DNA from: a bacterium
Lineage (GTDB): Bacteria; Patescibacteriota; Patescibacteriia; Patescibacteriales; Patescibacteriaceae
Direction of reading: 5' to 3'
DNA length: 64,000 nt
Assembly: GCA_029570385.1 (NCBI GenBank)
Contig: JAKPXD010000020.1
Coordinates: forward strand, 1 to 64,000
A model generated the notes under the pieces. It made no database searches, was not told the DNA's origin, and saw nothing but the letters and a program-made list of their open reading frames with translations. Positions 51,388 through 60,900 of the stretch are shown here, one piece after another; the first letter of the stretch is position 1, and each line of letters starts with the position of its first letter. Made by a program: the position numbers and the translations under genes.

Positions 51388-51947
51388 TGGCAGCCCTAAC
51401 TAAAAAATTAAATAGATCAATTACTATTAAAATACTCGGTCTGGGTGGACAAGGCGTAGTCACAACGGCCGCCACGTTAGCTCGGGCCGCTTTTCACCAA
51501 GGTTACTGGTCGCAATCAATGCCATTTTTTGGAGTAGAGCGAACCGGCACACCGGTCGAGGCCTATGTTAGGATAGCTGACCAATCAATCCGTAATCGCC
51601 AAAAAATTAATCGCTGCGACATTCTAATAATTAATGATTATCGACTTTATCAACAAAATGATTTAGGTAAACAATTAACAATTATTAACCATAGCGATTT
51701 GGCTAACTATCAACCAAAAACTAAACTACTGACTTATGATAGCCGCCAAATTTCTCTAGATATTTTTAATCAAGATTTAGCAATTGGCCTATTGGGCGGT
51801 TTAAGTGCTGCTTGGTCGCTGATTGATGAAGATAATTGGTTTAAGGCCCTGTCGGAACAATTTGCCAATCCAATAATCGCTCAAAAAAATCAGCAAGCTT
51901 TTTTGGCCAATCGTCAATTAGCGATTAAATTAATTAAATCGGCATGA
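51387..51947 (+). CDS. porG: 2-oxoacid:ferredoxin oxidoreductase, gamma subunit
   Basis: Gamma subunit of pyruvate or 2-oxoacid:ferredoxin oxidoreductase, which oxidises a 2-oxoacid to an acyl-CoA and reduced ferredoxin. The 186 residues show the N-terminal IKILGLGGQGVVTTAATLARAA. MPFFGVERTGTPVEAYVRI follows, a family hallmark, then CDILIINDYRL and the GLLGGLSAAWSLI end region. Stop and start overlap on both sides (TAATG with the DsbA-like gene, ATGA with porA). The precise 2-oxoacid is not decided by sequence. Confidence 0.92.
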   Translation: MAALTKKLNRSITIKILGLGGQGVVTTAATLARAAFHQGYWSQSMPFFGVERTGTPVEAYVRIADQSIRNRQKINRCDILIINDYRLYQQNDLGKQLTIINHSDLANYQPKTKLLTYDSRQISLDIFNQDLAIGLLGGLSAAWSLIDEDNWFKALSEQFANPIIAQKNQQAFLANRQLAIKLIKSA

Positions 51948-53119
51948 AACCAATAACTAGCAATGATAGCGCCGGACAATTAACCTTTCTGAAAGGTTCT
52001 GAGGCTATTGCCAAAATGGTGGCTCTTTGTCAGCCTGGAGTAGTGGCTGCCTACCCGATTACCCCACAGACCGGAATTATTGAACAGCTAGTCAAATTAT
52101 CAGCCAGCGGTCAAGCTGATTTTTCTTTTGTCCAAGCTGAGAGCGAATATTCAGCCCTATCAATCGCCTTAGGCGCCGCTGCCATGGGTGTGGCTGCCTA
52201 CACGGCCACCAGCTCGCAAGGACTGCTGTATATGACTGAGGTTATTTATAATTTAGCCGGTTTGCGCTTGCCACTAGTTATGACCTGTGCCAATCGTTCA
52301 ATTTCGGCACCAATCAATATCTGGAATGATCACCAAGACGCCATGGCGGTGCGCGAAGCCGGCTGGCTAATGTTCTTTGCTGAAGATAATCAAGAAGCGA
52401 TTGAACAACATTGGTTGGCTTTTGCCCTAAGTCAAAAATTAAGATTACCGGTCATGGTTAATGTTGACGGCTTCCGCCTAACCCACGCCAGTGAACCGGT
52501 GGCTTTACCAAATAAACAATTAGTTAAAAAACTATTAAATAATAAGATAAAAGCTGTTTTAAATACTAAAAAACCACAAACTACCGGTTGGTTTGCTATG
52601 CCAACTGAATATCAACAACAAAGACTGGAGTTAAGGCGAGTTATTGCCAATAGTTGGCCAATTATTAAGAATACCAACCAGCAATTTAATAATCTGTGGC
52701 AACCAATAAAAACAAAACTGCTCGGACGCAATAATCATAGTAGCGATCCGGCAGTTGAATATTATGGTCCGGCTCAAGCTAAACTAGTTATTGTAGCGAT
52801 GGGCTCAATCATTGGTGAGCTCAAGGACTTAGCTGATAAGGCTAATAAACAAAAACCGGGTTCAGTGGCAATTTTAAAGATTAAATTATACCGTCCATTC
52901 CCTGAGAAAGTTATTGAGCGCTATTTAAATCAAGCCGAACAAATCATAGTAATTGACCGCTCGCCCGGACTTGGAGCTCAGCCGCCGCTATTTAGCGATA
53001 TTATGACAATCAAACCATTAAATAAAAACAATATTTCCAGCCAAATCATCGGTTTGGGCGGTGATATTGATTTAATCAAAATAAACAAAACAATTAAAAA
53101 TATATGGGCAATTGTCTAG
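51944..53119 (+). CDS. porA: 2-oxoacid:ferredoxin oxidoreductase, alpha subunit
   Basis: Alpha subunit of the oxidoreductase, 391 residues. It has the typical N-terminal GSEAIAKMVALCQPGVVAAYPITPQT. The TPP-enzyme partner segment is FVQAESEYSALSIALGAAAMG with YTATSSQGLLYMTE. IWNDHQDAMAVREAGWLMF and the C-terminal KLYRPFPEKVIERYL with VIDRSPGLGAQPPLF follow. The gene overlaps porG by four bases. Its last 16 bases overlap the first pilin-like gene, and a decayed copy of its 3' end lies 1.4 kb downstream. porB comes only after two pilin-like genes. Confidence 0.94.
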   Translation: MKPITSNDSAGQLTFLKGSEAIAKMVALCQPGVVAAYPITPQTGIIEQLVKLSASGQADFSFVQAESEYSALSIALGAAAMGVAAYTATSSQGLLYMTEVIYNLAGLRLPLVMTCANRSISAPINIWNDHQDAMAVREAGWLMFFAEDNQEAIEQHWLAFALSQKLRLPVMVNVDGFRLTHASEPVALPNKQLVKKLLNNKIKAVLNTKKPQTTGWFAMPTEYQQQRLELRRVIANSWPIIKNTNQQFNNLWQPIKTKLLGRNNHSSDPAVEYYGPAQAKLVIVAMGSIIGELKDLADKANKQKPGSVAILKIKLYRPFPEKVIERYLNQAEQIIVIDRSPGLGAQPPLFSDIMTIKPLNKNNISSQIIGLGGDIDLIKINKTIKNIWAIV

Positions 53120-54435
53120 CCAGAAAATATAAGACGTTAATAACCGGCAGTATAATTTTAATTGTGGCGTTATTGCTTATTGGCCATAGTGTTTTGGCCG
53201 CATCAGTTACTACTAGTAGCAATGAATCATCTGGGGCTTTAAAGTTTACTCCCCAGGTTGGTCTACCTGGTTTTATGTCTGAGTATGTTTTTACAGAAAA
53301 TTCAACTATGCCAATAGCAAAACTAATGGGATCGCTATTTAAATATGGCATACAGATTATTGGTCTTATAGCAATAGTAGTCATAATGGCGGGAGGATTC
53401 ATTTGGGTTACTGCCGGCGGTAGCAGCGCTAAAGTCGGAGAAGCAAAACAGTGGATATTTAGCGGATTATCTGGTCTAATACTAATACTTTCTTCTTACC
53501 TCCTATTAAGGACAATAAATGTAAAACTGGTCAACTTTAATATTTCAACAATAAAAAAGATAACTGGCATTAAAATTAATGTTCATAAATCAAATCAGCA
53601 ACAAGTTTTTGAAGATGTCGGATACTTTGATGGTGTTTGTGCGGCAAAATTTGGCGATCCAGCCAATAATCAGGGTTGTTGTCTCGCTTATAACAAAAAA
53701 ATTGGCGCAGATAATTTTAAGGGGGCCACCCTATGTTGGCAAAATAATAAATATCAGGAAGCTGCTGCTGCTTGCGACAAATTTGCAATACAGTATTCTG
53801 GCCAAAATAAGTATGTCTACAGAATAAATAGTAGTGACACACTAACTATGAATCCAAATACAGCTATAAAAGATTGGTCAATAAACGAATTTAAAAAAGC
53901 TGGTGACTGTGGTTATTTTATCAGAGATAGCGCTTGCTGGAATTTAGGTACTTATATAAAGAATAATGTTAAGGGATTAGATGATCCTAATCTGTGTCAA
54001 GACAAACAGGATGGGTGGTCATGTATAATAAAAAAAGGTGATGGAACTAGAGCATGGGGATATTGTGAGAATAAACAATGCCGACATTGTCTAAAATACG
54101 GTTCAACTTGTACTATCAACAGTGGTTATGCCTGTCCAGATTCGGAAAATGCTGGAGCTGAAAGTGTTGATATTGAAGGTTATATGTGTGGAAATAGCGG
54201 CGTTATTAGCTCATTTAAAAACAGTAATAGCATCGGCCGCTGTTATGATGTTACCGGAAATGGCGCCAACTATTCAAATCAATATTATGAAGAAACTGGC
54301 GCTGATCCAGCACTAGGATCTAATACTGGTACTTCAATGGGTGTTTGTACTTGTAGAAAAGGAAAAGGCTGTCAATCACAATGTTTAAGAGATGCCGGAT
54401 CTTATAGTAATAGCGATAAAATTTGTAACTGGTAA
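53104..54435 (+). CDS. Type IV secretion pilin-like protein with cysteine-rich C-terminal domain (copy 1)
   Basis: Exported membrane protein of 443 residues. A signal peptide (TGSIILIVALLLIGHSVLAAS) precedes a VirB2/pilin-like module of two membrane helices: IIGLIAIVVIMAGGFIWVTAGG and IFSGLSGLILILSSYLLL, joined by KVGEAKQW. This is the arrangement of CPR type IV secretion pilins. The remaining 290 residues are outside and cysteine-rich (GCCLAYNKKIGADNF, KDGWSCIIKKGDG-type turns, GYCENKQCRHCLKYG), most likely disulfide-linked. It is 16 bases inside porA at its start. Copy 2 (54575) is a tandem paralog. The function of the cysteine-rich part is unknown. Confidence 0.8.
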   Translation: MGNCLARKYKTLITGSIILIVALLLIGHSVLAASVTTSSNESSGALKFTPQVGLPGFMSEYVFTENSTMPIAKLMGSLFKYGIQIIGLIAIVVIMAGGFIWVTAGGSSAKVGEAKQWIFSGLSGLILILSSYLLLRTINVKLVNFNISTIKKITGIKINVHKSNQQQVFEDVGYFDGVCAAKFGDPANNQGCCLAYNKKIGADNFKGATLCWQNNKYQEAAAACDKFAIQYSGQNKYVYRINSSDTLTMNPNTAIKDWSINEFKKAGDCGYFIRDSACWNLGTYIKNNVKGLDDPNLCQDKQDGWSCIIKKGDGTRAWGYCENKQCRHCLKYGSTCTINSGYACPDSENAGAESVDIEGYMCGNSGVISSFKNSNSIGRCYDVTGNGANYSNQYYEETGADPALGSNTGTSMGVCTCRKGKGCQSQCLRDAGSYSNSDKICNW

Positions 54436-54486
54436 ATAATGCTATGTCAAATCACTACATCGCTAATAGCTATATCTATGATAATT

Positions 54487-54574
54487 AAACAGTTTAATAA
54501 AACAATATTTCCAGCCAAATTATCGGCTTGAGCGATGATATTGATTTAATAATGATTAATAAAATCATTAAAAA
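54487..54574 (+). pseudogene. Decayed duplicate of the porA 3' end
   Basis: This stretch between the two pilin-like genes matches the last 90 or so bases of porA (53012-53103). About four-fifths of the bases are identical by eye, including CAATATTTCCAGCCAAAT and GATGATATTGATTTAAT blocks. One base is missing in an A run. Past that deletion the frame still reads a porA-like IIGL-DDIDL peptide. It is the scar of a tandem duplication that took the porA tail together with the pilin-like gene. Confidence 0.88.
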
Positions 54575-55879
54575 ATGCAACCTATGAAATCAACTAAAGT
54601 AATAATGATTTTCCAGACTATTATCTTATTCGTTGGATTATTTATGATTCCACATCAAGCATTAGTAGCCTCTACTTCGACTAGTTCAGCCGAAAATTTA
54701 ACTTCAACAAAGACTCTAGTCTTTACTCCGCAAATTCCTGGATTTATTGCAAAATATGTTTTTAAAGATAATTCCACCAGACCTATAGCTAATACAATTA
54801 AGACTATATTTGAGTATGCTATAAAAATAATTGGTCTAATTGCAATAATTACTACGATGGTTGGTGGCTTTATTTGGTTGTCGGCCGCCGGTAATAGCCA
54901 AAAAATTTCTGAAGCTAAGCAGTGGATATCAAGTAGTTTAATTGGATTATTATTAATTTTATTTTCTCATACTATACTTAGAACAATTAATTATAATCTA
55001 GTAAATTTTAAAGTATCTGTAATTAAAACTATTGATAGGATAAATATTGTCTATGAAAATAAAACTGACCCACGGCAATTTCACGAAGATAACGCCCAAA
55101 AAACTATGACAATTGCCTCAAGTACTAATCCCAACGGTGTTATTGCTTGCTGTATCATTAATACACCACAAACTCATGGTTCTGCAGTATTTGGTGTTCA
55201 GACATTAAATTGTGCTACTTATCAGGCTACATATTATAAGGGCACCGGATCTACCGACAGCATAGAATCCTTATGTAAACAATTCTATGAGTCCAAAATG
55301 CATTTAGTACTAAATGATCCAATTAATATTGTTAGTCCTCTTGAGGCTCGCAAAATAGGCGCACGAAGCGCTGCTATGTTCGTTGGCCGGTGTGAAGATA
55401 GCGAAGTTTTTAAAGAAATTTGTATGGGTAAAGATCATAAAGATTTTTGCAAAGTTAAAAAGGTTGGTTCAAGTTGTATAACTGACGATAATTATTGGGG
55501 ATATTGTAGCGAACAAAAAAAATGCACAAAATGTGCCGGCTATGGACAACCAGCAGAACACTCCTATCAATGCCCAACATTTGTAGGTGTTGTGGACGAC
55601 AATGGCAATGTTCAACCTCTAAAAAATCTCGCTAATTCTCCACAGGTTCTTGGACATCAATGTGGTAATGACGTTATGGGTTGTCTTGATACTAGAAATG
55701 ACGAGAAATATAAAAGATGTTTATGCTATGGCTCGTTTTGCTACCAAGAATGTATAAATAATGGTGGATATAATGGTGGTTTTTGGTCTTGGCATAATCC
55801 TAATTGTTTAAATGTTAAACCAAAAAAACGACATTTATATGTTGGAACTAATAATGCTGCACCAGACTGTCGTCAATAA
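54575..55879 (+). CDS. Type IV secretion pilin-like protein with cysteine-rich C-terminal domain (copy 2)
   Basis: Paralog of the preceding gene, 434 residues. A signal peptide (VIMIFQTIILFVGLFMIPHQ) is followed by the same pilin-like pair of helices (IIGLIAIITTMVGGFIWLSAAG and SSSLIGLLLILFSHTILRTIN) with the EAKQW link. The outer part is again cysteine-rich, with matching motifs (CKVKKVGSSCITDDNYWGYC, KKCTKCAGYG, YQCPTFVG). It starts at an ATG at the same place relative to the porA tail as copy 1. It ends four bases before porB, so it is co-translated with it. Confidence 0.8.
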   Translation: MQPMKSTKVIMIFQTIILFVGLFMIPHQALVASTSTSSAENLTSTKTLVFTPQIPGFIAKYVFKDNSTRPIANTIKTIFEYAIKIIGLIAIITTMVGGFIWLSAAGNSQKISEAKQWISSSLIGLLLILFSHTILRTINYNLVNFKVSVIKTIDRINIVYENKTDPRQFHEDNAQKTMTIASSTNPNGVIACCIINTPQTHGSAVFGVQTLNCATYQATYYKGTGSTDSIESLCKQFYESKMHLVLNDPINIVSPLEARKIGARSAAMFVGRCEDSEVFKEICMGKDHKDFCKVKKVGSSCITDDNYWGYCSEQKKCTKCAGYGQPAEHSYQCPTFVGVVDDNGNVQPLKNLANSPQVLGHQCGNDVMGCLDTRNDEKYKRCLCYGSFCYQECINNGGYNGGFWSWHNPNCLNVKPKKRHLYVGTNNAAPDCRQ

Positions 55880-55883
55880 TAAA

Positions 55884-56747
55884 ATGAAATTAACCAATCA
55901 TCACACCGCCTGTCTAGGTTGCGCTCAAATTGTGGCTGCTCGCTTAGCTATTAATCAACTAGGGTCAAATACCATAGTTGTTAATTCTACCGGCTGTCTA
56001 GAAGTAACCACCACCGCCTACCCTAACAGCGCCTGGCAAGTTCCTTGGTTGCATTCCACTTTTGCCAATGCTGCTCCGGTAGGTAGCGGCATAATAGCAG
56101 CTTTAGATTATCTGGAAAAAAACAGCCAATCAGAAAAAAAACGACCGATTGTTGTGGTTCAAGGCGGCGATGGAGCAACTTTTGACATTGGTTTTGGCGC
56201 TCTAACCGCTAGCTGGGCTCGTGGCGATGACTTGCTGTATATCTGCTATGATAATGAAGGCTATGCCAATACTGGCATGCAGGCCAGTTTATCCACTCCG
56301 ACCCAGGCCAAAACCCCGACTAGCCTTAACAAACACCAAAATAAACGCGATATGTTGGCTATTGCCTTGGCTCATAATATACCATATATTGCCCAGGCCA
56401 ATATCGCCTTTCCTGATGACTTTAAAAATAAAATAGCCAAAGCACAAAAAATAAAAGGACCGCGCTATATTCAAATTTTAGTCCCCTGCTTGCCTGGCTG
56501 GAAAATAAAACCAGGCGACCAAATGTTAACCGCGAAGTTAGCTAGCGAAACTGGTCTTTACCCATTATTAGAGTTCATTAACGGACAGTTAAATGTTAGC
56601 ATAAAATTACCGACTCCAATACCACCAGTAAGCGATTATATTAAGAATCAAGGACGTTATCAACATTTACTAAAAAATAAATCAGCATTAAAACAACTGC
56701 AATCCTTAGCTGATGCTAATATTGAAAAATACGGTCTATGCAAATGA
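55884..56747 (+). CDS. porB: 2-oxoacid:ferredoxin oxidoreductase, beta subunit
   Basis: TPP- and iron-sulfur-binding beta subunit, 287 residues from the ATG at 55884. The longer frame upstream only overlaps the previous gene. Conserved parts are HHTACLGCAQIVAARL with the cluster cysteines, NSTGCLEVTTTAYP, VVQGGDGATFDIGFGALTAS (TPP-binding), YICYDNEGYANTGMQ, STPTQAKTPTSL and KGPRYIQILVPCLPGW. No separate delta (ferredoxin-like) subunit is seen. It is split from porA by two pilin-like genes, an unusual order. Its end overlaps the third pilin-like gene by ten bases. Confidence 0.92.
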   Translation: MKLTNHHTACLGCAQIVAARLAINQLGSNTIVVNSTGCLEVTTTAYPNSAWQVPWLHSTFANAAPVGSGIIAALDYLEKNSQSEKKRPIVVVQGGDGATFDIGFGALTASWARGDDLLYICYDNEGYANTGMQASLSTPTQAKTPTSLNKHQNKRDMLAIALAHNIPYIAQANIAFPDDFKNKIAKAQKIKGPRYIQILVPCLPGWKIKPGDQMLTAKLASETGLYPLLEFINGQLNVSIKLPTPIPPVSDYIKNQGRYQHLLKNKSALKQLQSLADANIEKYGLCK

Positions 56748-57952
56748 TAAAAAAAATCATTTTCCTTTTTTTTATACTAATTATACTACCACAACAAACG
56801 ATAGCTTCATGTGTGGCCAATGAAAATTGCTTGGGTCAAGGCCTTAGTCCCGATGCAATTTCTAATCGTTGTAGTTCAATAACAACTAAAGAAGTATGTA
56901 ATTCTGACCATTGTTGTAACTGGTGGAACATCACCCTCCCAGCTCAATTTAATACCACTGAAGAAACCACTACAAATACCACGGAAGAAGAAACTGATCC
57001 AGAAGAAACTAGTCCAAAATTAATCATACCTGATCTGCAGATTAAATTACCAAATTTAGTATTCAGTGACCAAAATAAAATTCAAACTAGCAGTGATGGA
57101 GAAAACACCTTCTTTTATATACCTTGGATTGGCGAATATTTAGCTTGGCTATATAATTATTCGATTGGAATTATAGCTGTTTTGGCTTTAATTGCCATTA
57201 TAGTTGGCGGTTTCTACTGGTTATTGGCCGGTGGTAATGCTAGTCGAGTAACTGAAGCTAAAAATTGGATTAACGCCGCCTTTAGCGGTCTAGGGCTAGC
57301 ATTAGGCTCATATTTAATCTTAGTGACTATCAATAGCAATTTGGTAAGATTTTCTAGTATAAAAATGATGGCTAATAAAAAAATAGACATACCAATATTA
57401 GAAGGTGGAAGTGAAAGCGCTGATAACCTTGTCGACACCTCCAACTTATCAGCCGACTGCCATGATCCATGCGTGCCTCCGTCAACATTGGTGTCTATTA
57501 AGAATACTATACCGGCTCTCGATTGTGTGGCTAGTGATTGTCGGGTAAATTTTACTACTTATCAAAAATTAATTACGGCAAGCTCAAAAGCCGCAGCAAA
57601 TAATTATCGACTTAAGGTCACTAGCGCTAACAGAAGCTGTGCCACTCAGCAAAAACTCTGGATACAATCTGGAAAAAATTCAAGTAGAGTAGCTCGACCA
57701 AGTTGCCGATCTCCGCATTTAAGCGGTTCGGCTGTAGACATAACTATCACTGATAAAAAAGGCGCCAATTTAGTTAATAAATCTTATAAGGAGCTATACC
57801 CAAGAAATGGTCCTTATAATCTGGGTGATAATGATAAATTAACATTATTAAAAAGAATTATGATAGAGTCGGGATTTGTTCGTTATTGTAGAGAATGGTG
57901 GCATTTTCAAGTTATCAAAGCGGCTATACCATGCTATGACCCAATAAAATAG
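56738..57952 (+). CDS. Pilin-like membrane domain fused to a VanY-type D,D-carboxypeptidase
   Basis: Protein of 404 residues. It has a signal peptide (IIFLFFILIILPQQTIASC), a cysteine pair region, a Thr/Glu-rich linker (near 75-95) and the pilin-like helix pair (SIGIIAVLALIAIIVGGFYW and FSGLGLALGSYLILVTIN), joined by a VTEAKNW link. The C-terminal 150 residues are a peptidase M15B domain: YRLKVTSANRSCATQQKLW, SPHLSGSAVDI with zinc ligands His327 and Asp334, and REWWHFQV with His389. Such enzymes remove the terminal D-Ala of peptidoglycan stems. Local wall trimming for pilus passage is a reasonable inference. It is the last gene of the por/pilin operon. Confidence 0.85.
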   Translation: MQMIKKIIFLFFILIILPQQTIASCVANENCLGQGLSPDAISNRCSSITTKEVCNSDHCCNWWNITLPAQFNTTEETTTNTTEEETDPEETSPKLIIPDLQIKLPNLVFSDQNKIQTSSDGENTFFYIPWIGEYLAWLYNYSIGIIAVLALIAIIVGGFYWLLAGGNASRVTEAKNWINAAFSGLGLALGSYLILVTINSNLVRFSSIKMMANKKIDIPILEGGSESADNLVDTSNLSADCHDPCVPPSTLVSIKNTIPALDCVASDCRVNFTTYQKLITASSKAAANNYRLKVTSANRSCATQQKLWIQSGKNSSRVARPSCRSPHLSGSAVDITITDKKGANLVNKSYKELYPRNGPYNLGDNDKLTLLKRIMIESGFVRYCREWWHFQVIKAAIPCYDPIK

Positions 57953-57959
57953 TAGACAT

Positions 57960-57990
57960 AAAAACAGCCACCCATTTAGTGGTTGTTTTT
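57960..57990. terminator. Bidirectional intrinsic terminator
   Basis: Twelve-base arms AAAAACAGCCAC (57960-57971) and GTGGTTGTTTTT (57979-57990) with one G-T pair and a seven-base loop. It separates the convergent pilin/peptidase gene and rpoC and has T runs for both. Confidence 0.9.
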
Positions 57991-57996
57991 ATTTAT

Positions 57997-60900
57997 CTAA
58001 ACGGTTGAAGTTATTCCCGTTCCCGCCGGAATCGGCCGACCGATAATAACATTTTCTTTAAGACCTTCCAGCTTATCAACTTTGCCACTAATAGCAGCTT
58101 CAATCAAAACACGGGAAGTTTCTTGAAAGGAGGCTGATGATAAGAAGCTTTCAGTGGTTAGCGCTGTCTTAGTCATGCTTAACAATAAAACTTGCCCCTT
58201 AGCCGGCTGTTTTTTGGCTTTCTTTAAGTCCTCATTGACTTGATCAAAAATTGACCGCTCCACCACCTCGCCATTAGTAAAATCACTATCAGCCGCATCG
58301 GTGATGTAAACCCGGCTAAACATTTGACGGGCGATAATTTCAATATGCTTATCATTTAAGGCCTGTCCTTGTGATGAATATACCCGCTGAATCTCTTGGA
58401 TAATATATTTCTGAGCAGCTATTTGGCCTTTGAGCTCAAATAACTGACGCAAATCCAAACTACCCTCAGTCAATTGATCACCAACCTCAACTGTTTGGCC
58501 GCTTTGAACAACTAAAGCAAAATCCTTAGGAATAATATATTCTTTCTCCTTGGGTAGTTCAACAGTAACAGCGACATAATTCTTACCAAGACTGACTTTA
58601 CCGGGGCGAGTCGCCTTGGTGACTTTACGACCAAGACTAAAAAGCTTGGTCTCAGCCCCGACGATATCACCGTCTTTAACGGCGATTTTAAGTTCATCGG
58701 TTGCCGCCTTGGTCTTGCTAGTTTTGCTGTCATCAAAGAAATAATATTTATCAACATCCTCACCTTGATAACTAATCTTAACCACTTTATTAGCTCCACC
58801 GCCAATCACTTTACCGGTAACCGGATCAATGGTCTTTTGAGCATTCTCAACGGTTACCAAACCAGCAACTTCAGCGATATAAGCTTTACGTTTTGGCGAA
58901 CGAGCTTCAAAAATTTCTTCAACTCTAGGCAAGCCTTGGGTAATATCGTCTTGACTAGCTACACCGCCGGTATGAAAAGTTCTCATAGTCAACTGCGTGC
59001 CTGGTTCACCAATAGATTGAGCGGCCATTACGCCGGCCGAGGTACCAAGCTTGGCAATTTTATTGTAAGCCAAATCATGACCATAACACTTTTGACACAA
59101 ACCTTTCCTGGTGTTGCAAGTCAAAACAGAACGAATTTCAGCTTCCAAAATATCTTCATCAGCTAACTTAGTGGCCAATTCTTCATCAATTAAATCTCCC
59201 TTTTTAGCCAAAATCTTATTGGCGGAATTTTTTAAATCAGCATTAAGATAGCGACCGGTAATCCGACGTAATAATGTTCGGCCAATCAATTCACTTTCAG
59301 CCTTAGTAATTAATAAGCCTTCATGGCTGCCGCAATCTTCTTCACGAATAATAATATCTTGGGAAACATCAACCAAACGACGAGTCAAATAACCGGCATT
59401 GGCGGTTCGCAAAGCAGTATCAGATAGACCCTTACGAACACCATGAGTAGCGATAAAGTATTCCAAAACATCAAAACCGCGTTTAAAATTACCCTTGATC
59501 GGCAATTCAATAATTTCGCCATTGGGTGAAGTCACTAAACCTTTCATGCCCAGAATTTGAGTCAGCTGAGCCCATGATCCGCGAGCGCCGGATTTAATCA
59601 TTGAATAGACCGGACCATCGCGATCCAAATCTTCCATACAGATAGCGGTAATCTTATCTTTAGCCGCTGTCCACAGTTGAATAATTTTGCCATAACGTTC
59701 ACTGTCGGTTAATAAACCATCTTCATACTGCTGTTGAACCTCTTCAGCTTCTTGCTCAGCTTGCTTAATTAGTTCATCGCGACTGGCAAAAGTCGGCAGA
59801 TCGCCCATGCCCCAAGATAAACCGCTACGAGTAATAAACTTAAAACTTTCTCGTTTTAATTCATCCAAAAAATCAACTGTCGCCTCTTCGCCATAATGAC
59901 GCAGGCAATCTTTAACCAAGGCTTTAACCTTCGGCCCCAAGACAATCTCATTAACAAAACGTAATTTCTCCGGCAAAATATTATTAAAAACGATGCGGCC
60001 AACGGTCGTAGTAATCAATTGATTATTTAAATAATCAATTTGTACCCGAATGGTTTCACGCAATCTAATTTTACCACAATCATAAGCTAATTTAGCCTCT
60101 TGCCAAGAACCAAAGGCCTTCATTTTGGTAACATCCTGTTCCGCTCCTTTTTCTTCGCTAGTAATATAATAAACACCCCAAACAATATCTTGGCCGAGAT
60201 TGACAATTGGATCACCAGTGGCTGGTTTTAATAAGTTGTGAGAGGCCAACATGATATCACGGGCCTCGGCTCGAGCTTCTTCAGTCAATGGCACATGAAC
60301 CGCCATTTGATCGCCATCAAAGTCAGCATTAAAAGCTGAACAAACTAAGGGATGAATTTGAATAGACAATCCTTCGGTTAATATGGGCTTAAAAGCCTGA
60401 ATACCTAGACGATGCAATGTGGGAGCGCGATTTAGCAAGACATAAGCCTCACGAACAATATTTTCTAATATTTCCCAGACATCATCATGATCAGCCTCAA
60501 TATAACGAGAGGCGCTACGGACATTATGCACCACCTCCCGTTTAATCAATTCACTGATAATAAACGGTTTAAATAATTCTAGAGCCATTCTTTTGGGCAA
60601 ACCGCATTGCCATAGTCGTAAGTTCGGGTTAACAGTAATAACGCTGCGGCCGGAATAGTCAGTTCTCTTACCTAATAAATTTTGACGGAAGCGACCTTGC
60701 TTGCCCTTAAGCGAATCCGACAATGATTTAAGAGTCCGTTTTTGGCCGGTGGAAGCGGTAACCGTTTTACCATGACGAATAGAATTATCAATCAAAGCGT
60801 CAACCGCCTCTTGCAACATCCGTTTTTCATTGCGGCAAATAACTTCCGGCGCTTTTAATTCTATCAATTGTTTTAAGCGATTATTGCGATTGATAATGCG

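Noticed and set aside
55812-55883. Longer N-terminus for porB
   Set aside because: It overlaps the end of the second pilin gene in another frame, has no similarity to PorB, and a good ATG with the HTACLGC start lies at 55884.
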